Shown here in pieces: positions 15,877 to 25,258 of a DNA stretch of 45,733 nt. This stretch comes from Facklamia sp050409585 (lineage in GTDB: Bacteria; Bacillota; Bacilli; Lactobacillales; Aerococcaceae). Position 1 is the first letter of the stretch. Each line of letters begins with the position of its first letter. The notes beneath the pieces are model-generated. The model did no database searches and was not told where the DNA came from. It saw only the letters and a list, made by a program, of their open reading frames with translations. The translations under genes were made by a program, and so were the position numbers. Location of the stretch: the NCBI RefSeq assembly GCF_050409585.1, contig NZ_JBNUPE010000015.1, positions 1 to 45,733 of the forward strand. The letters are read 5' to 3'.

Positions 15877-16182
15877 AAAAGCGCCTCCGAAGCATTTAAT
15901 GCTATCCTACCAGTTTTGTAAACGTTTTTCCATTAAAATTTTTCTTTCTTATTATCTTTTAATAAAATCATTTTATTTATTAAATTGTTCTGTCATTATT
16001 TATTATTTTTTCTAATAAATTTAAAGCTAAACTTGCTGAATCATTGATACAAATGTATTAATAAAGACTATAAATAAATTTTTAAGATTGTTTTTCAATT
16101 TGAATAGCGAGCTAAGCTTACGTAAAATAGGGATGTTGAACAATATTTAATGTTACAAACTTATAAGAGAGGATTATCCAAT
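15877..16182. other. AT-rich divergent intergenic region
   Basis: No gene is visible. It holds the cre-like site 15917-15930 toward the leftward gene and, at 16100-16128, the rightward promoter of the PHP gene. Confidence 0.5.
16100..16128 (+). promoter_or_regulatory. Promoter of the PHP phosphoesterase gene
   Basis: TTGAAT (16100-16105) and TAAAAT (16123-16128) with a 17-base spacer, about 55 bases upstream of the start codon. Confidence 0.65.
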
Positions 16183-16809
16183 ATGTTAATCGACCTACAT
16201 ATGCATGAGAAGACATTTTCACCCGATAGCTTTATGAAAATTGAGCAGATTGTCGAAAGAGCCAAACTAATCGGACTTGATGCCGTTTGTATTACAGACC
16301 ACGACTCAATTGGTTTCATGACTTTAGTTGAAGAGGCTCAACAACGTCTCGATTTTCCAATCTTTGTGGGGGTGGAATATCTAACTACTGAAGGCGATGT
16401 CTTAGCCTATGGAATTGACGAATTGCCTGAGCCGGGCCTATCAGCTCAAGAATTCATTGATTACGTGAATAAAAAAGGTGGAGCTTGTACAGCCGCTCAT
16501 CCCTATCGTAATAATAACCGAGGCCTTGGTGACCATATTTATAAAGTTAAAGGCCTTCATGCAGTTGAAGTGTTAAATGGCAATTCAACTTTAGAAGAAA
16601 ATCAACAAGCCTTTATTACAGCCAAAGAACACGGTCTACAATGTGTTGGTGGAAGTGATTCTCATCATTTTGGCCAAGTAGGCGTTTACGCGACATATTT
16701 TCCTAACCAGGTTTCAACTATCCATGAACTTGCTCAAGAATTAAAAAAAGGAAACTGTCAACCAGTTATGGTTAAGGGCCATCAAATTATCGAAACAGTC
16801 ACTGCATAA
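16183..16809 (+). CDS. PHP-domain metal-dependent phosphoesterase
   Basis: A 208-residue PHP-domain hydrolase, a trinuclear metal fold used by histidinol phosphatase-like and nucleotide phosphatases. Metal-binding motifs are DLHMH (His6, His8), ITDHDS (about 38-42), a Glu in VGVEY, the His of TAAHPYR and the C-terminal GGSDSHH. The start at 16183 was chosen for its ribosome site AGAGAGGA. An upstream in-frame ATG at 16150 lacks one. The physiological substrate is unknown. It stands alone, with an IS-type palindrome just behind it. Confidence 0.8.
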   Translation: MLIDLHMHEKTFSPDSFMKIEQIVERAKLIGLDAVCITDHDSIGFMTLVEEAQQRLDFPIFVGVEYLTTEGDVLAYGIDELPEPGLSAQEFIDYVNKKGGACTAAHPYRNNNRGLGDHIYKVKGLHAVEVLNGNSTLEENQQAFITAKEHGLQCVGGSDSHHFGQVGVYATYFPNQVSTIHELAQELKKGNCQPVMVKGHQIIETVTA

Positions 16810-16828
16810 GCAGAAAAAGAGCTAGCTC

Positions 16829-16886
16829 AATGTACTGACCCCCTAAAGTTGGACCATGAAATCCAACTTTAGGGGGTCAGTACATT
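16829..16886. repeat. Perfect 25-bp palindrome with IS3-type ends
   Basis: Bases 16829-16853 and 16862-16886 are perfect inverted copies around an 8-base loop. Each arm contains TGTACTGACCCCCTAAAG. This looks like the two terminal repeats of an IS3/IS150-type element brought together, that is, a relic or a minimal palindromic element. A run of T follows at 16895-16902, so it may act as terminator for the PHP gene. A nested short palindrome AGCTAGCT precedes it. Confidence 0.65.
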
Positions 16887-16956
16887 ATGCAGATCTTTTT
16901 TTGTTAGTTTTTTTATGTATGGCTGGCATGAAAATTTCTCCTCCTCTGTCTTCAAA

Positions 16957-17868
16957 TTAAACGAAAGCCAAAAAGGCTGGACTTAAAAAGAGGGATAAAA
17001 TAATTGATACAAAAGTTAGTTTAGAAGCCAAAGCGACATCTAAATCGTATTTAGCCGCTAAAATAGGCGTGGTAGCCCCGGCGGGCATGGTCGCCATCAC
17101 CACACACATACCTGCTATTTGCTCATCTACTTGCAGAAATTTTAAGCTCAGTAAAACGATTAAGGGTATAAGTAGCATTCTAACACCTACAAACCGTATA
17201 ACCGCTTTCTCAAAAAGAGCCTCCATTTTAACCGAACCAATAATTGAACCGATGGTAATCATGGATAAAGGAGTAACTGTGCGACTCAAACCATCAAAAC
17301 TATTCATGATAAAGTTTGGTATAGGAATTTGGCTTAAGCCCAGCACCAATCCAAAGATAACTGCCAAAATCATTGGGTTTTTTATAAAAGAAAGAAGCGT
17401 CTCTTTAAAACTCTTTTCTTGTTTTACTAATAAAGAAATACCAATTGTATAGGTAAAAATGCGGTGAGGTATTAAATAAACGGCGGCTAAAATAGCGCCT
17501 AATTCACCAAATAAGGATGTAACGATGGGTAATCCAGCAAAACCGGCACTGTTACAAAGGGTCGCATAATGTAAAATTTTAGCTTGTTTTTCCGGCAAAT
17601 CCCGAAAAAAGAAGCCGCCGAAAAGGGTTATCGTTGTATAAATAATAGTAGCAATGATTAAAGTTTGAAAGCTTAGCTCAATAATGTTCCAAGTTATATT
17701 AAAAAACGACTTAAAAATAAGTGCGGGAACAAGTATCTCAACAATTAATTTAATTAAAGCTGGACGATTCTGATCCGTAATCATTCTTTTTCTATAGGCT
17801 AGCACACCTGCTAAGACATAAACAATTAGAACTAATTGGATGCTCAGCATCTCAAAAAAAGTTGCCAT
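16957..17868 (-). CDS. AEC-family transporter (auxin efflux carrier/malate permease type)
   Basis: A 303-residue membrane protein with about ten hydrophobic segments in two repeats of five. Family marks are the N-terminal YVLAGVLAYRKRMI, CNSAGFAGLPIV in the fourth segment and VVMATMPAGATTPILA near the end. Members export or exchange organic acids or amino acids, and the substrate here cannot be told from sequence. GGAGG lies shortly before the ATG. A weak cre-like sequence (TTCAAACGCTTTCA, 17939-17952) lies upstream. Confidence 0.8.
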   Translation of the reverse strand: MATFFEMLSIQLVLIVYVLAGVLAYRKRMITDQNRPALIKLIVEILVPALIFKSFFNITWNIIELSFQTLIIATIIYTTITLFGGFFFRDLPEKQAKILHYATLCNSAGFAGLPIVTSLFGELGAILAAVYLIPHRIFTYTIGISLLVKQEKSFKETLLSFIKNPMILAVIFGLVLGLSQIPIPNFIMNSFDGLSRTVTPLSMITIGSIIGSVKMEALFEKAVIRFVGVRMLLIPLIVLLSLKFLQVDEQIAGMCVVMATMPAGATTPILAAKYDLDVALASKLTFVSIILSLFLSPAFLAFV

Positions 17869-17973
17869 TAATGATCCTCCCTATACCTTTTTATTAACCC
17901 CCTCATCTTAACATAGTTGGTTTGCAAACTGAATATCTTTCAAACGCTTTCAAGGCATCGATCAATGAAAATA

Positions 17974-18348
17974 TTATTTCTTAAGCTTTGCCATAAAACG
18001 CTCGATATTCACAACAATTCTTTGATGAGTTGCTTGACCAATTAATTGTTCTTTATCATAAGCTTCCATATCTAAAGTGAATACTCTTCCTTCTCTTTTA
18101 CATTTTGTAATAATAATCTCAATTTCGCTCATAGTCGAACTCGCTTGTAAATGTTTGACTTCAAGAAAGATACCTACTGTGGTTTCTAAAGTTGTATCTT
18201 CAATATTTTTCTGACAAAGCTCATAAGCTGCATTTTCCATATAAGCAATCATCGAAGGTGTCGATAAGACTTCTAAAGCACCTGATCCAATTTTAGCAGC
18301 TGAATGTTCATTCTTTACAGAATATTTTTTGGAAAATTTTGCTTTCAT
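17974..18348 (-). CDS. Hotdog-fold thioesterase (FlK-like)
   Basis: A 124-residue single-domain protein of the thioesterase family related to fluoroacetyl-CoA thioesterase. The motif LSTPSMIAYMENAAYELC carries the region that usually provides the catalytic Thr and Glu, and GIFLEVKHLQAS matches the second conserved block, with His. The physiological substrate in such bacteria is not known. The ribosome site is AGGAGG. An extended -10 promoter (TGCTATAAT, 18378-18386) lies about 30 bases upstream. It is a single gene. Confidence 0.75.
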   Translation of the reverse strand: MKAKFSKKYSVKNEHSAAKIGSGALEVLSTPSMIAYMENAAYELCQKNIEDTTLETTVGIFLEVKHLQASSTMSEIEIIITKCKREGRVFTLDMEAYDKEQLIGQATHQRIVVNIERFMAKLKK

Positions 18349-18518
18349 TTTTATCCTCCTAAATTGTTTTCAGTAAAATTATAGCATACAGATAGGGCTA
18401 GTTGTTTTTCCTAAAGAATTAATAGAGGATTCCTGTATTATATTTGCATCCAGCCTCATTTATGGTAATCTTTTAAAGATTCTATTTTTACAAAAATAAG
18501 CGAAAGGAGTCCTAAACT

Positions 18519-19478
18519 ATGCCACAAAACTTCTGGCAAAACTTACCCAAACCCTTTTTTGTTTTAGCCCCTATGGAAGATGTAACCGATGTTGCTTTCC
18601 GACATGTTATTGCTAAAGCTGGAAGACCTGATGTTTTCTTCACTGAATTTACTAATTCTGAATCCTACTGCCATCCTCTAGGCAAAGAATCCGTACGAGG
18701 TCGTTTAATCAAAACTGAAGATGAACAACCCATAGTAGCCCATATATGGGGTGACCGGCCTGAATTCTTTGAACAAATGGCGCATGGAATGGAAGAAGAA
18801 GGCTTCGCAGGTGTCGATATTAATATGGGCTGTCCAGCACCTAACGTCTTTAAACATGGTCGTGGGTCTGGTTTAATTTTAAGACCACAACTAGCTGCTC
18901 AATTAATCCAAGCCAGTAAAAAAGCAAACCTTCCTATTTCAGTCAAAACGCGTTTAGGCCATCATCAAGTGGAAGAATATAAAGAATGGCTGAAGCATTT
19001 ATTTGAACAAGGTATTGCCAACCTCTCCATACACTTAAGAACAAAAACAGAAATGTCTAAAGTGCCCGCTCATTGGGAACTAATTGGGGAGATTAAAAAT
19101 TTGCGTGACCAATACGCCCCACATACCCTCTTAACTGTAAATGGGGATATTGCTGATCGGCAACAAGGAATGGAGTTATACAATACTTATGAGATGGACG
19201 GTATTATGATTGGCCGCGGTGTTTTTCAAAATCCATTTGCTTTTGAAAAAGAACCTCGTCATCATTCTGCTAAAGAATTGATTGATCTTTTTCGCTATCA
19301 TTTGGATCTCTTTGATTATTACGATCTCCACCCTTTCCCTGCTTTAAGAAGGTCTTTTAAAATCTATTTAAGACAATTCAAAGGAGCACACGAATTAAGA
19401 GTCCAACTAATGGAAGCAGAGGATTCCATTCAAGCGCGTGAAATACTCATTGCTTTTGAAAAACAACACTTATTATAG
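18519..19478 (+). CDS. tRNA-dihydrouridine synthase
   Basis: FMN-dependent enzyme that reduces uridines of tRNA to dihydrouridine. The 319-residue protein has the N-terminal FMN motif VLAPMEDVTDVAFR, the catalytic cysteine in NMGCPAPNV (Cys105), GSGLILRP, the phosphate-binding SVKTRLG, and the C-terminal VNGDI and DGIMIGRGVFQNP motifs. It looks more DusC-like than DusB-like, but the paralogue cannot be fixed by eye. GAAAGGAG lies before the start. It stands alone in front of sppA. Confidence 0.88.
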   Translation: MPQNFWQNLPKPFFVLAPMEDVTDVAFRHVIAKAGRPDVFFTEFTNSESYCHPLGKESVRGRLIKTEDEQPIVAHIWGDRPEFFEQMAHGMEEEGFAGVDINMGCPAPNVFKHGRGSGLILRPQLAAQLIQASKKANLPISVKTRLGHHQVEEYKEWLKHLFEQGIANLSIHLRTKTEMSKVPAHWELIGEIKNLRDQYAPHTLLTVNGDIADRQQGMELYNTYEMDGIMIGRGVFQNPFAFEKEPRHHSAKELIDLFRYHLDLFDYYDLHPFPALRRSFKIYLRQFKGAHELRVQLMEAEDSIQAREILIAFEKQHLL

Positions 19479-19575
19479 AAAACACCTAACTAACAGCTTT
19501 TTATAGTTATAAACAGCTTATCATTCCAAACCGACATTAAAAATGTTAAACTAAACTCAAAGGAAGGTGGCTTAT

Positions 19576-20583
19576 ATGTCAAAAAAAAAATGGATAGTAA
19601 TCGCTTTTGCACTTGTTTTAATTGTCGCTTCTAGCTTATCGAAAGTTTATAATGAACCCGCTGATATTACCTACAGTGAAAAATGGGCGAATGAAAGACT
19701 AAACTCCTTGCTAGGCATTGGACAAGATTATATAGAAGAAATTCGAGAAGATGGCTCTGTAGATCAACGTATTCTAGTTATCCCAATTGAAGGAGTGATT
19801 GGAATAGCGTCTCCTACTTATGATCAGCAACTTATTATGGATACCATCGAACAGATTCGAACGGATGAATCTATTAAGGCTGTTTTATTCGAATTAAATA
19901 CTCCAGGTGGAGGAGTATACGAAACCCGTGAAGCTTATGACTTATTTAAGGAAGTGATTGCCGAAAGAAAGATTCCTGTTTATGCTTCTATGGGGCAAGT
20001 AGCCGCATCAGGTGGCTTCTATTATGCCATGTTAGCCGATAAAGTTTATGCTACTCCTGAAACAATCACTGGCTCAATTGGAGTAATTATGTCTGGTTAC
20101 AATATGAGAGAGCTTTATGACAAAATAGGTGTTGAACCCTATGTTTTTAAATCTGGAAAAATGAAGGATTTAGGCTCGAGTGCACGTAAAATGACTAAGG
20201 AAGAAGAGGAAGTATTCCAAGAATATATTGATGAAGCCTTTGATCGTTTCGTTCAAGTGGTTGTCGATGGTCGTGATATGTCAGAAGAACGGGTGCGTGA
20301 GCTAGCAGATGGTCGTATTTATACCGCCAAGCAAGCTAAAGAAAACGGCTTGGTTGATGATATTCTATACTATCGTCAAGTAATCGATCTTATTCGCGAA
20401 GAAAATGACTTAGCAAATGCTCAAGTTTTTGAAAAAGCAGCCCCTCAAGACCAATTTGCCTCATTCTTCCCTACATTTTTGAAATCAGAAGATAATTATG
20501 CAAAACAATTTGATCAAGTTCTTAACCGTGTAAAAGAAGAAGTTCTTCCTCAGATTGAGTACCGCTGGGAAGGTGGTAAGTAA
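19576..20583 (+). CDS. sppA: Signal peptide peptidase SppA (S49 family)
   Basis: Membrane-bound protease that degrades leftover signal peptides. It is 335 residues long, with an N-terminal anchor (residues 5-22). The Ser-Lys dyad is visible as Ser145 in AASGGFYYAM and Lys197 in KSGKMKDLG, with the same spacing as Bacillus SppA. The oxyanion-side motif NTPGGGVYET is present. The start at 19576 was chosen over the GTG three codons earlier because AAGGAAGG then stands at a proper distance. The gene after it starts immediately behind the stop codon. Confidence 0.9.
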   Translation: MSKKKWIVIAFALVLIVASSLSKVYNEPADITYSEKWANERLNSLLGIGQDYIEEIREDGSVDQRILVIPIEGVIGIASPTYDQQLIMDTIEQIRTDESIKAVLFELNTPGGGVYETREAYDLFKEVIAERKIPVYASMGQVAASGGFYYAMLADKVYATPETITGSIGVIMSGYNMRELYDKIGVEPYVFKSGKMKDLGSSARKMTKEEEEVFQEYIDEAFDRFVQVVVDGRDMSEERVRELADGRIYTAKQAKENGLVDDILYYRQVIDLIREENDLANAQVFEKAAPQDQFASFFPTFLKSEDNYAKQFDQVLNRVKEEVLPQIEYRWEGGK

Positions 20584-20584
20584 T

Positions 20585-21364
20585 ATGACATCTGTTAAAT
20601 TAGATAAAGAAGAACTTAAGACGCTTTTAAATCATTCAAAAGAAGAAAAAAAAGATTCAACTAAAGTTATTGAAGAAGTTCCCCAAGATAGTACAGTCAT
20701 TATTGAAGAGCAAACGGACCACTCTAAGGACAACAATATAACAAAAAATAACTCGTCTTCTTTAAATTCTAGTCAAGCAAATCATTCCGGACTCAATCCA
20801 TTCAGCAATCATGCAGCAAGAGAGGAAGCTTTCAAAGAGACTAAGCAGTCTGACATTGATCCTATTCAAATGAAAATTGCTGACCAACAACTGAGAGAAA
20901 ATGGCTACGACTATCTTCCTAAGGAGGTTTATGCTGGGTTCTGGCTTCGTTTAGCAGCTTATATGGTAGATTACCTATTCATTCTTCTCCTGACTAACCT
21001 TATAACGAACATTGTAGGAGAAATGAATAAAGACTTATTGTGGGGTGTTTTACCTATGTTCTTTAACTTAGCTGTATTTTGCCTTTACTTTTTCCTAATG
21101 ACTTTCGGTCTGAATGGCCAAACACCCGGAAAAATTTTATTTAATTTAAGAGTTGTGCCGATTAATACCCAATCGAATAAATTAAATATATCCACTTTAT
21201 TAATGCGTGAATTTTTTGGTCGTGTTATTTTCTACTATGTACCATTTATTGCCGTCATCCTTATCTTCACAAGCAAACATCAGCATCCTTTAGATATGCT
21301 GACTGATACGACAGTGATTAATGAACGTTATCTAACTGCCTTTGCTAAGTGGAAACTCGTTTAA
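20585..21364 (+). CDS. RDD-family membrane protein
   Basis: A 259-residue protein with a charged, probably disordered cytoplasmic N-terminal half (residues 1-115) and a C-terminal RDD domain with three to four membrane segments, beginning with GFWLRLAAYMVDYLFILLL. The Arg and Asp of the RDD signature are visible there, and GQTPGKILFNLRVV is the second conserved block. RDD proteins are often Na+/H+ antiporters or of unknown role. It lies one base after sppA, an arrangement also common in Bacilli. The start at 20585 has GGAAGGTGG upstream. Its terminator is shared with pheT. Confidence 0.8.
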   Translation: MTSVKLDKEELKTLLNHSKEEKKDSTKVIEEVPQDSTVIIEEQTDHSKDNNITKNNSSSLNSSQANHSGLNPFSNHAAREEAFKETKQSDIDPIQMKIADQQLRENGYDYLPKEVYAGFWLRLAAYMVDYLFILLLTNLITNIVGEMNKDLLWGVLPMFFNLAVFCLYFFLMTFGLNGQTPGKILFNLRVVPINTQSNKLNISTLLMREFFGRVIFYYVPFIAVILIFTSKHQHPLDMLTDTTVINERYLTAFAKWKLV

Positions 21365-21371
21365 AACAAAT

Positions 21372-21408
21372 AAAAATCACTACGCTATCTTTAGCGTAGT
21401 GATTTTTT
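21372..21408. terminator. Bidirectional terminator between RDD gene and pheT
   Basis: AATCACTACGCTA pairs with TAGCGTAGTGATT over 13 bp with a 4-base loop. It is flanked by an A-run on the left and TTTTTT on the right, so it serves both converging genes. Confidence 0.85.
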
Positions 21409-21411
21409 ATG

Positions 21412-23838
21412 TTAACGAATTTCTACATTCTCTGCCTTTTCTAAAGCTTTAATCACTTGATCCATTGCCTTTGTCACTTCTTCATCTTTTAAAGTTTTAT
21501 CTGGATTTTGGAAAGTTAAGTGATAAGCTAAAGATTGTTTATCTGCTGCTATATTCTCGCCAGTATATCGGTCGAATAATTCGACATTTTTCAAATTATC
21601 TCCAGCATTTTCATAGATTAAATCTACCAAGCTTTGGTGACTGGTTGATCGATCTACTAAAAGAGCGATATCACGAGAAGTTGATGGATATTTTGCTAAA
21701 GGGGTCTGTAGCAATAAGTCTCTGTTAAATCCCACTAAAGCCTCAAAATCTAACTCCGCAAAGAAAGTCTCCTTATCTAAGTCAAACTCTTGCGATAATT
21801 GGGGATGCAATTGCCCAATAAAACCAATTTTTTGACCGTCTAATAAGATATTGGCTGTTTGTCCTGGATGCATAAAGTCTAAATTTTCCATACGTTCAAA
21901 TGATAAATGATTTCCTAAACGTAATTGGTCCATAATTTGTTCAACGATACCTTTGAGATCGTAAAAATCATAATTTTGACTTGCACTTTCCCAATTGGAT
22001 GGACTCTTTTCACCAGAAACAAAGAAGCTAAGCATTTCTTTTTCTTCAGGTTGACGGTTCCTTTCAGTCGCTAAGAAAACTTTGCCCATTTCATAGAAAG
22101 CTATGGTCTTATTGTGACGGGCTTTATTGTAACGAGCAATCTCCAAGAAAGACGGTAACATTGATTGTCTTAAGAGTGATCTTTCCTCAGACATTGGTAA
22201 AAGTAATGAAACATAGCGATCTTTATTTGCATTTAATTTTGCAAACTCAGGTGAGATTAGAACATAAGACACTGTTTCATTTAAGCCTAACCCTTCAGCT
22301 AAAGAGCGTGTTGCTCTTTTTAATTTTTGTCGGCTATCTAATTGGGCGGGACGATTAGGAACCGCAGGTAGAGTAACAGGAATTTGATCATAGCCATAAA
22401 TACGAGCCACTTCTTCTAAAATATCAGCTGGAATAGTAATATCCCAACGACGTGGGGGAATCGATACTCTCATCTGGTCATTTTCAAAAGCGACTTCAAA
22501 ACCTAAGCGGTCAAAAATGGCTTGAAGCTGCGATTGATTCACTTGAATGCCTAATTTTTCTTCAATCATTTGCATAGGCAGTTCTACCACTTGATCATGC
22601 ACATCATCGGCTTTTACTTCTAAGACTCCCTTTTCGATTTTACCCTGTGTTAATTGCGCCATCAAAATAGCAGCTTGGTCCCCTGCTTCTGAAAGAGTTG
22701 CTGGATTAATTCCTTTTTCAAAGCGGGCAGATGATTCTGATCTTAAGCCAAGACGTCGAGAAGTTGAACGAATGGCCTGAGGATTAAAAACAGCTGTTTC
22801 TAATAAGACATTTTGCGTCCTTTCGGTTACATGGCTATCTAGCCCACCCATGACACCTGCTAGAGCAATTGGTTGATCGTCAGAAGTAATCACTATATCT
22901 TTTTCTGTTAGATTTCTTTCGATTTCGTCTAAAGTCGTAAGCTTTTCATTTTCTTTGGCATAGCGCACACCAATCTTTTTGCCTGGTAATTGATCCAAAT
23001 CAAAAGCATGCATAGGTTGACCATATAGCATCAAATAGTAATTGGTCACATCCACTAGGTTATTAATAGGACGAATATTAGCTTTCATCAAACGGCTTTG
23101 CATTTGAATCGGGCTTGGCTTTACTTGAATGCTTTTCAACACTCTTAACTGATAGTGACTACTTAAATCATGTTCTGCCATATCCAATTCTAAATTTTGT
23201 AATTCATCAATTGAAACTAATTGACTTTCACTGATTTTTAAAGCTTCAAAATGTGGAGTCTGAGAAACAATCGCTCCCACCTCGTGAGCTACTCCACGCA
23301 TCGATAAAGCATCTGCACGATTAGGTGTAATGGATAATTCTAAAATCGGATCATCAAGCTCCATGTATTCAACGATATTTTGACCGATTGGAGCATCCTC
23401 TGCTAAAAGATATATGCCATCCACAAATTCCTTCGGTACCACCTTATCAGCAAATCCCAACTCTTGTAATGAACATAGCATTCCTTGAGAAACTTGACCT
23501 CTAAGTTTTGACTCTTTGATTCTAAAATCTCCAGGTAAAATACAGCCTTCTAAAGCAGTGATTACTTTAGCACCTTGCTTAACATTAGATGCACCACATA
23601 CGATTTGCTTTTTGCCGTAATCTGCTACATTGACTTGAGCAATTTTTAAATGATCGGAATCAGGATGGTCCTCTAATTCTTCAACTAATCCAACTACTAG
23701 AGGACCTTGAATAGAATCGACCAGATTTTCGACTCCTTCAATTTCAATACCCGTTCGAGACATTTTCTCTGCTAATTCCTCGGCAGGCATTTTATTTAAA
23801 TCTAATAATTCATTTAACCAATTATATGAAACATACAT
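21412..23838 (-). CDS. pheT: Phenylalanine-tRNA ligase beta subunit
   Basis: Beta subunit of the (alpha-beta)2 phenylalanyl-tRNA synthetase. It is 808 residues long, the usual size. An OB-fold tRNA-binding domain lies at about residues 40-150 (HPDSDHLKIAQVN, IVCGASNV). The B3/B4 editing domain, the B5 domain and the core follow, and the C-terminal anticodon-binding FDX-ACB domain covers about 715-808 (TPLAKYPSTSRDIALLV). The start codon overlaps the pheS stop by one base (TAATG). Controlled through the pheS T-box. Confidence 0.96.
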   Translation of the reverse strand: MYVSYNWLNELLDLNKMPAEELAEKMSRTGIEIEGVENLVDSIQGPLVVGLVEELEDHPDSDHLKIAQVNVADYGKKQIVCGASNVKQGAKVITALEGCILPGDFRIKESKLRGQVSQGMLCSLQELGFADKVVPKEFVDGIYLLAEDAPIGQNIVEYMELDDPILELSITPNRADALSMRGVAHEVGAIVSQTPHFEALKISESQLVSIDELQNLELDMAEHDLSSHYQLRVLKSIQVKPSPIQMQSRLMKANIRPINNLVDVTNYYLMLYGQPMHAFDLDQLPGKKIGVRYAKENEKLTTLDEIERNLTEKDIVITSDDQPIALAGVMGGLDSHVTERTQNVLLETAVFNPQAIRSTSRRLGLRSESSARFEKGINPATLSEAGDQAAILMAQLTQGKIEKGVLEVKADDVHDQVVELPMQMIEEKLGIQVNQSQLQAIFDRLGFEVAFENDQMRVSIPPRRWDITIPADILEEVARIYGYDQIPVTLPAVPNRPAQLDSRQKLKRATRSLAEGLGLNETVSYVLISPEFAKLNANKDRYVSLLLPMSEERSLLRQSMLPSFLEIARYNKARHNKTIAFYEMGKVFLATERNRQPEEKEMLSFFVSGEKSPSNWESASQNYDFYDLKGIVEQIMDQLRLGNHLSFERMENLDFMHPGQTANILLDGQKIGFIGQLHPQLSQEFDLDKETFFAELDFEALVGFNRDLLLQTPLAKYPSTSRDIALLVDRSTSHQSLVDLIYENAGDNLKNVELFDRYTGENIAADKQSLAYHLTFQNPDKTLKDEEVTKAMDQVIKALEKAENVEIR

Positions 23839-24905
23839 TAGTTTTGACCTCCTTTGAATTGTGTCAAGAAGCGTAAATCATTTTGGTAAAAATGACGGAT
23901 GTCATCAACGTTATGCTTTAACATGGCTACACGGTCAATTCCCACACCAAATGCAAAGCCGCTATATTTATTTGAATCAATGCCTGACATTTCTAGTACA
24001 TTTGGATGAACGAGTCCTGCTCCTAAGACTTCAATCCATCCGGTACCTTTACAAATACCACAACCTTGCCCTCCGCATTTGAAACAGGACACATCCACTT
24101 CAACAGAAGGCTCTGTGAACGAGAAGAAGGAAGGTCTTAATCGAATCTCACGTTCTTCGCCAAAGAAGGCTTTAGCAAATTGTAAGAGCGTTCCTTTCAG
24201 ATCTGCCATAGTAATCTTTTCAGCAACTACTAAGCCTTCCATTTGATGAAACTGATGAGAATGAGTCGCATCATCATTATCTCTTCTAAAAACCTTCCCG
24301 GGTGAAACCATCTTTAAAGGGCCATCTTTTTCAAAGTCATGCTTTTCCATTGTCCGAGCTTGCACAGGCGAAGTGTGTGTTCTTAATAAAACTTCTTCAG
24401 AGATATAAAAGGTATCTTGCATATCCCGAGCAGGATGATTTTTAGGCAAATTCATTTTTTCAAAGTTATAAGAGTCTAACTCTACTTCTGGTCCTTCAAT
24501 AATTTGATAACCCATCCCTAAGAAAAGATCTTCTAATTCTTCACGCGTTTGAGTTAATAAGTGGCGACTACCAAAGTTCTGCCGTCTTCCAGGCAAGCTA
24601 ATATCGATTGTTTCACTAGCCAGTTGAGCAGCTAATTCTTTCTGCTTTACTTGCTCTTGTTTTTTCTCAATATGGTCATTAAACGATTGATGGAATTGAT
24701 TAATTAGCTGACCTAAAATCGGCTTTTCATCTTTTTCTAAATCTTTCATTTGTTTTGAAATTTGCGTCAATTCACCTTTTTTACCGGTATATTTCACGCG
24801 AATATCCTGAATCATTTTACTTGATTCCGCTTGCTTGATTTCTTCAATTGCCTTTGCAACTAAACCATCGACTTGTTCTTTAATGACTTGTAATTTATCA
24901 TTCAT
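23838..24905 (-). CDS. pheS: Phenylalanine-tRNA ligase alpha subunit
   Basis: Catalytic alpha subunit, 355 residues from the chosen start. A coiled-coil N-terminal arm (about 1-90) precedes the class II core with motif 2 (KVFRRDNDDATHSHQFHQMEGLV) and motif 3 (GFAFGVGIDRVAM). The start at 24905 was preferred over the adjacent ATG at 24908 because AGGAGG is then six bases away rather than three. A GTG further upstream would include the ribosome site. It is expressed from the promoter at 25196-25224 through a T-box leader. Confidence 0.95.
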   Translation of the reverse strand: MNDKLQVIKEQVDGLVAKAIEEIKQAESSKMIQDIRVKYTGKKGELTQISKQMKDLEKDEKPILGQLINQFHQSFNDHIEKKQEQVKQKELAAQLASETIDISLPGRRQNFGSRHLLTQTREELEDLFLGMGYQIIEGPEVELDSYNFEKMNLPKNHPARDMQDTFYISEEVLLRTHTSPVQARTMEKHDFEKDGPLKMVSPGKVFRRDNDDATHSHQFHQMEGLVVAEKITMADLKGTLLQFAKAFFGEEREIRLRPSFFSFTEPSVEVDVSCFKCGGQGCGICKGTGWIEVLGAGLVHPNVLEMSGIDSNKYSGFAFGVGIDRVAMLKHNVDDIRHFYQNDLRFLTQFKGGQN

Positions 24906-24945
24906 CATAATCCTCCTAGCAATTAGCACTTTAATATTCCATCCA

Positions 24946-25185
24946 ACAAAAATAGCCCGTCCCTAAAAGGGACGCGCTACCGTGGTACCACCCTTATTCT
25001 TGAAAAATTTCAAGCACTCAAATCATTGTTAACCCCAATGAAGGTATCTTTTTCTAGTTTCAAACTATTTAAGGATCGACTCCTAGGATGAAAATAATTG
25101 AAAAGTGACATCATCTGCTCTCAGTCGGTGACAAATTTCCCTGTTTATGTACCTTTCAATTAGGTCCTAATCATAGTCTTTAGTT
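24946..25185 (-). promoter_or_regulatory. T-box leader of pheST
   Basis: The leftward leader contains AGGACC near the 5' end, the conserved T-box GGGTGGTACCACG (24984-24996) and a terminator built from GTCCC/GGGAC with a following TATTTTTG. Uncharged tRNA-Phe should stabilise the antiterminator. I did not fix the specifier codon. Confidence 0.9.
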
Positions 25186-25195
25186 ATCTTTATCA

Positions 25196-25224
25196 AGTAT
25201 AGCCTGTAAATAGTTTTTCGTCAA
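25196..25224 (-). promoter_or_regulatory. pheST promoter
   Basis: On the minus strand TTGACG (25224-25219) and TATACT (25201-25196), 17-base spacer, immediately upstream of the T-box leader. Confidence 0.75.
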
Positions 25225-25258
25225 TCTTGCTCTTTAGTGAAAAGTCATTTCACCCTCA

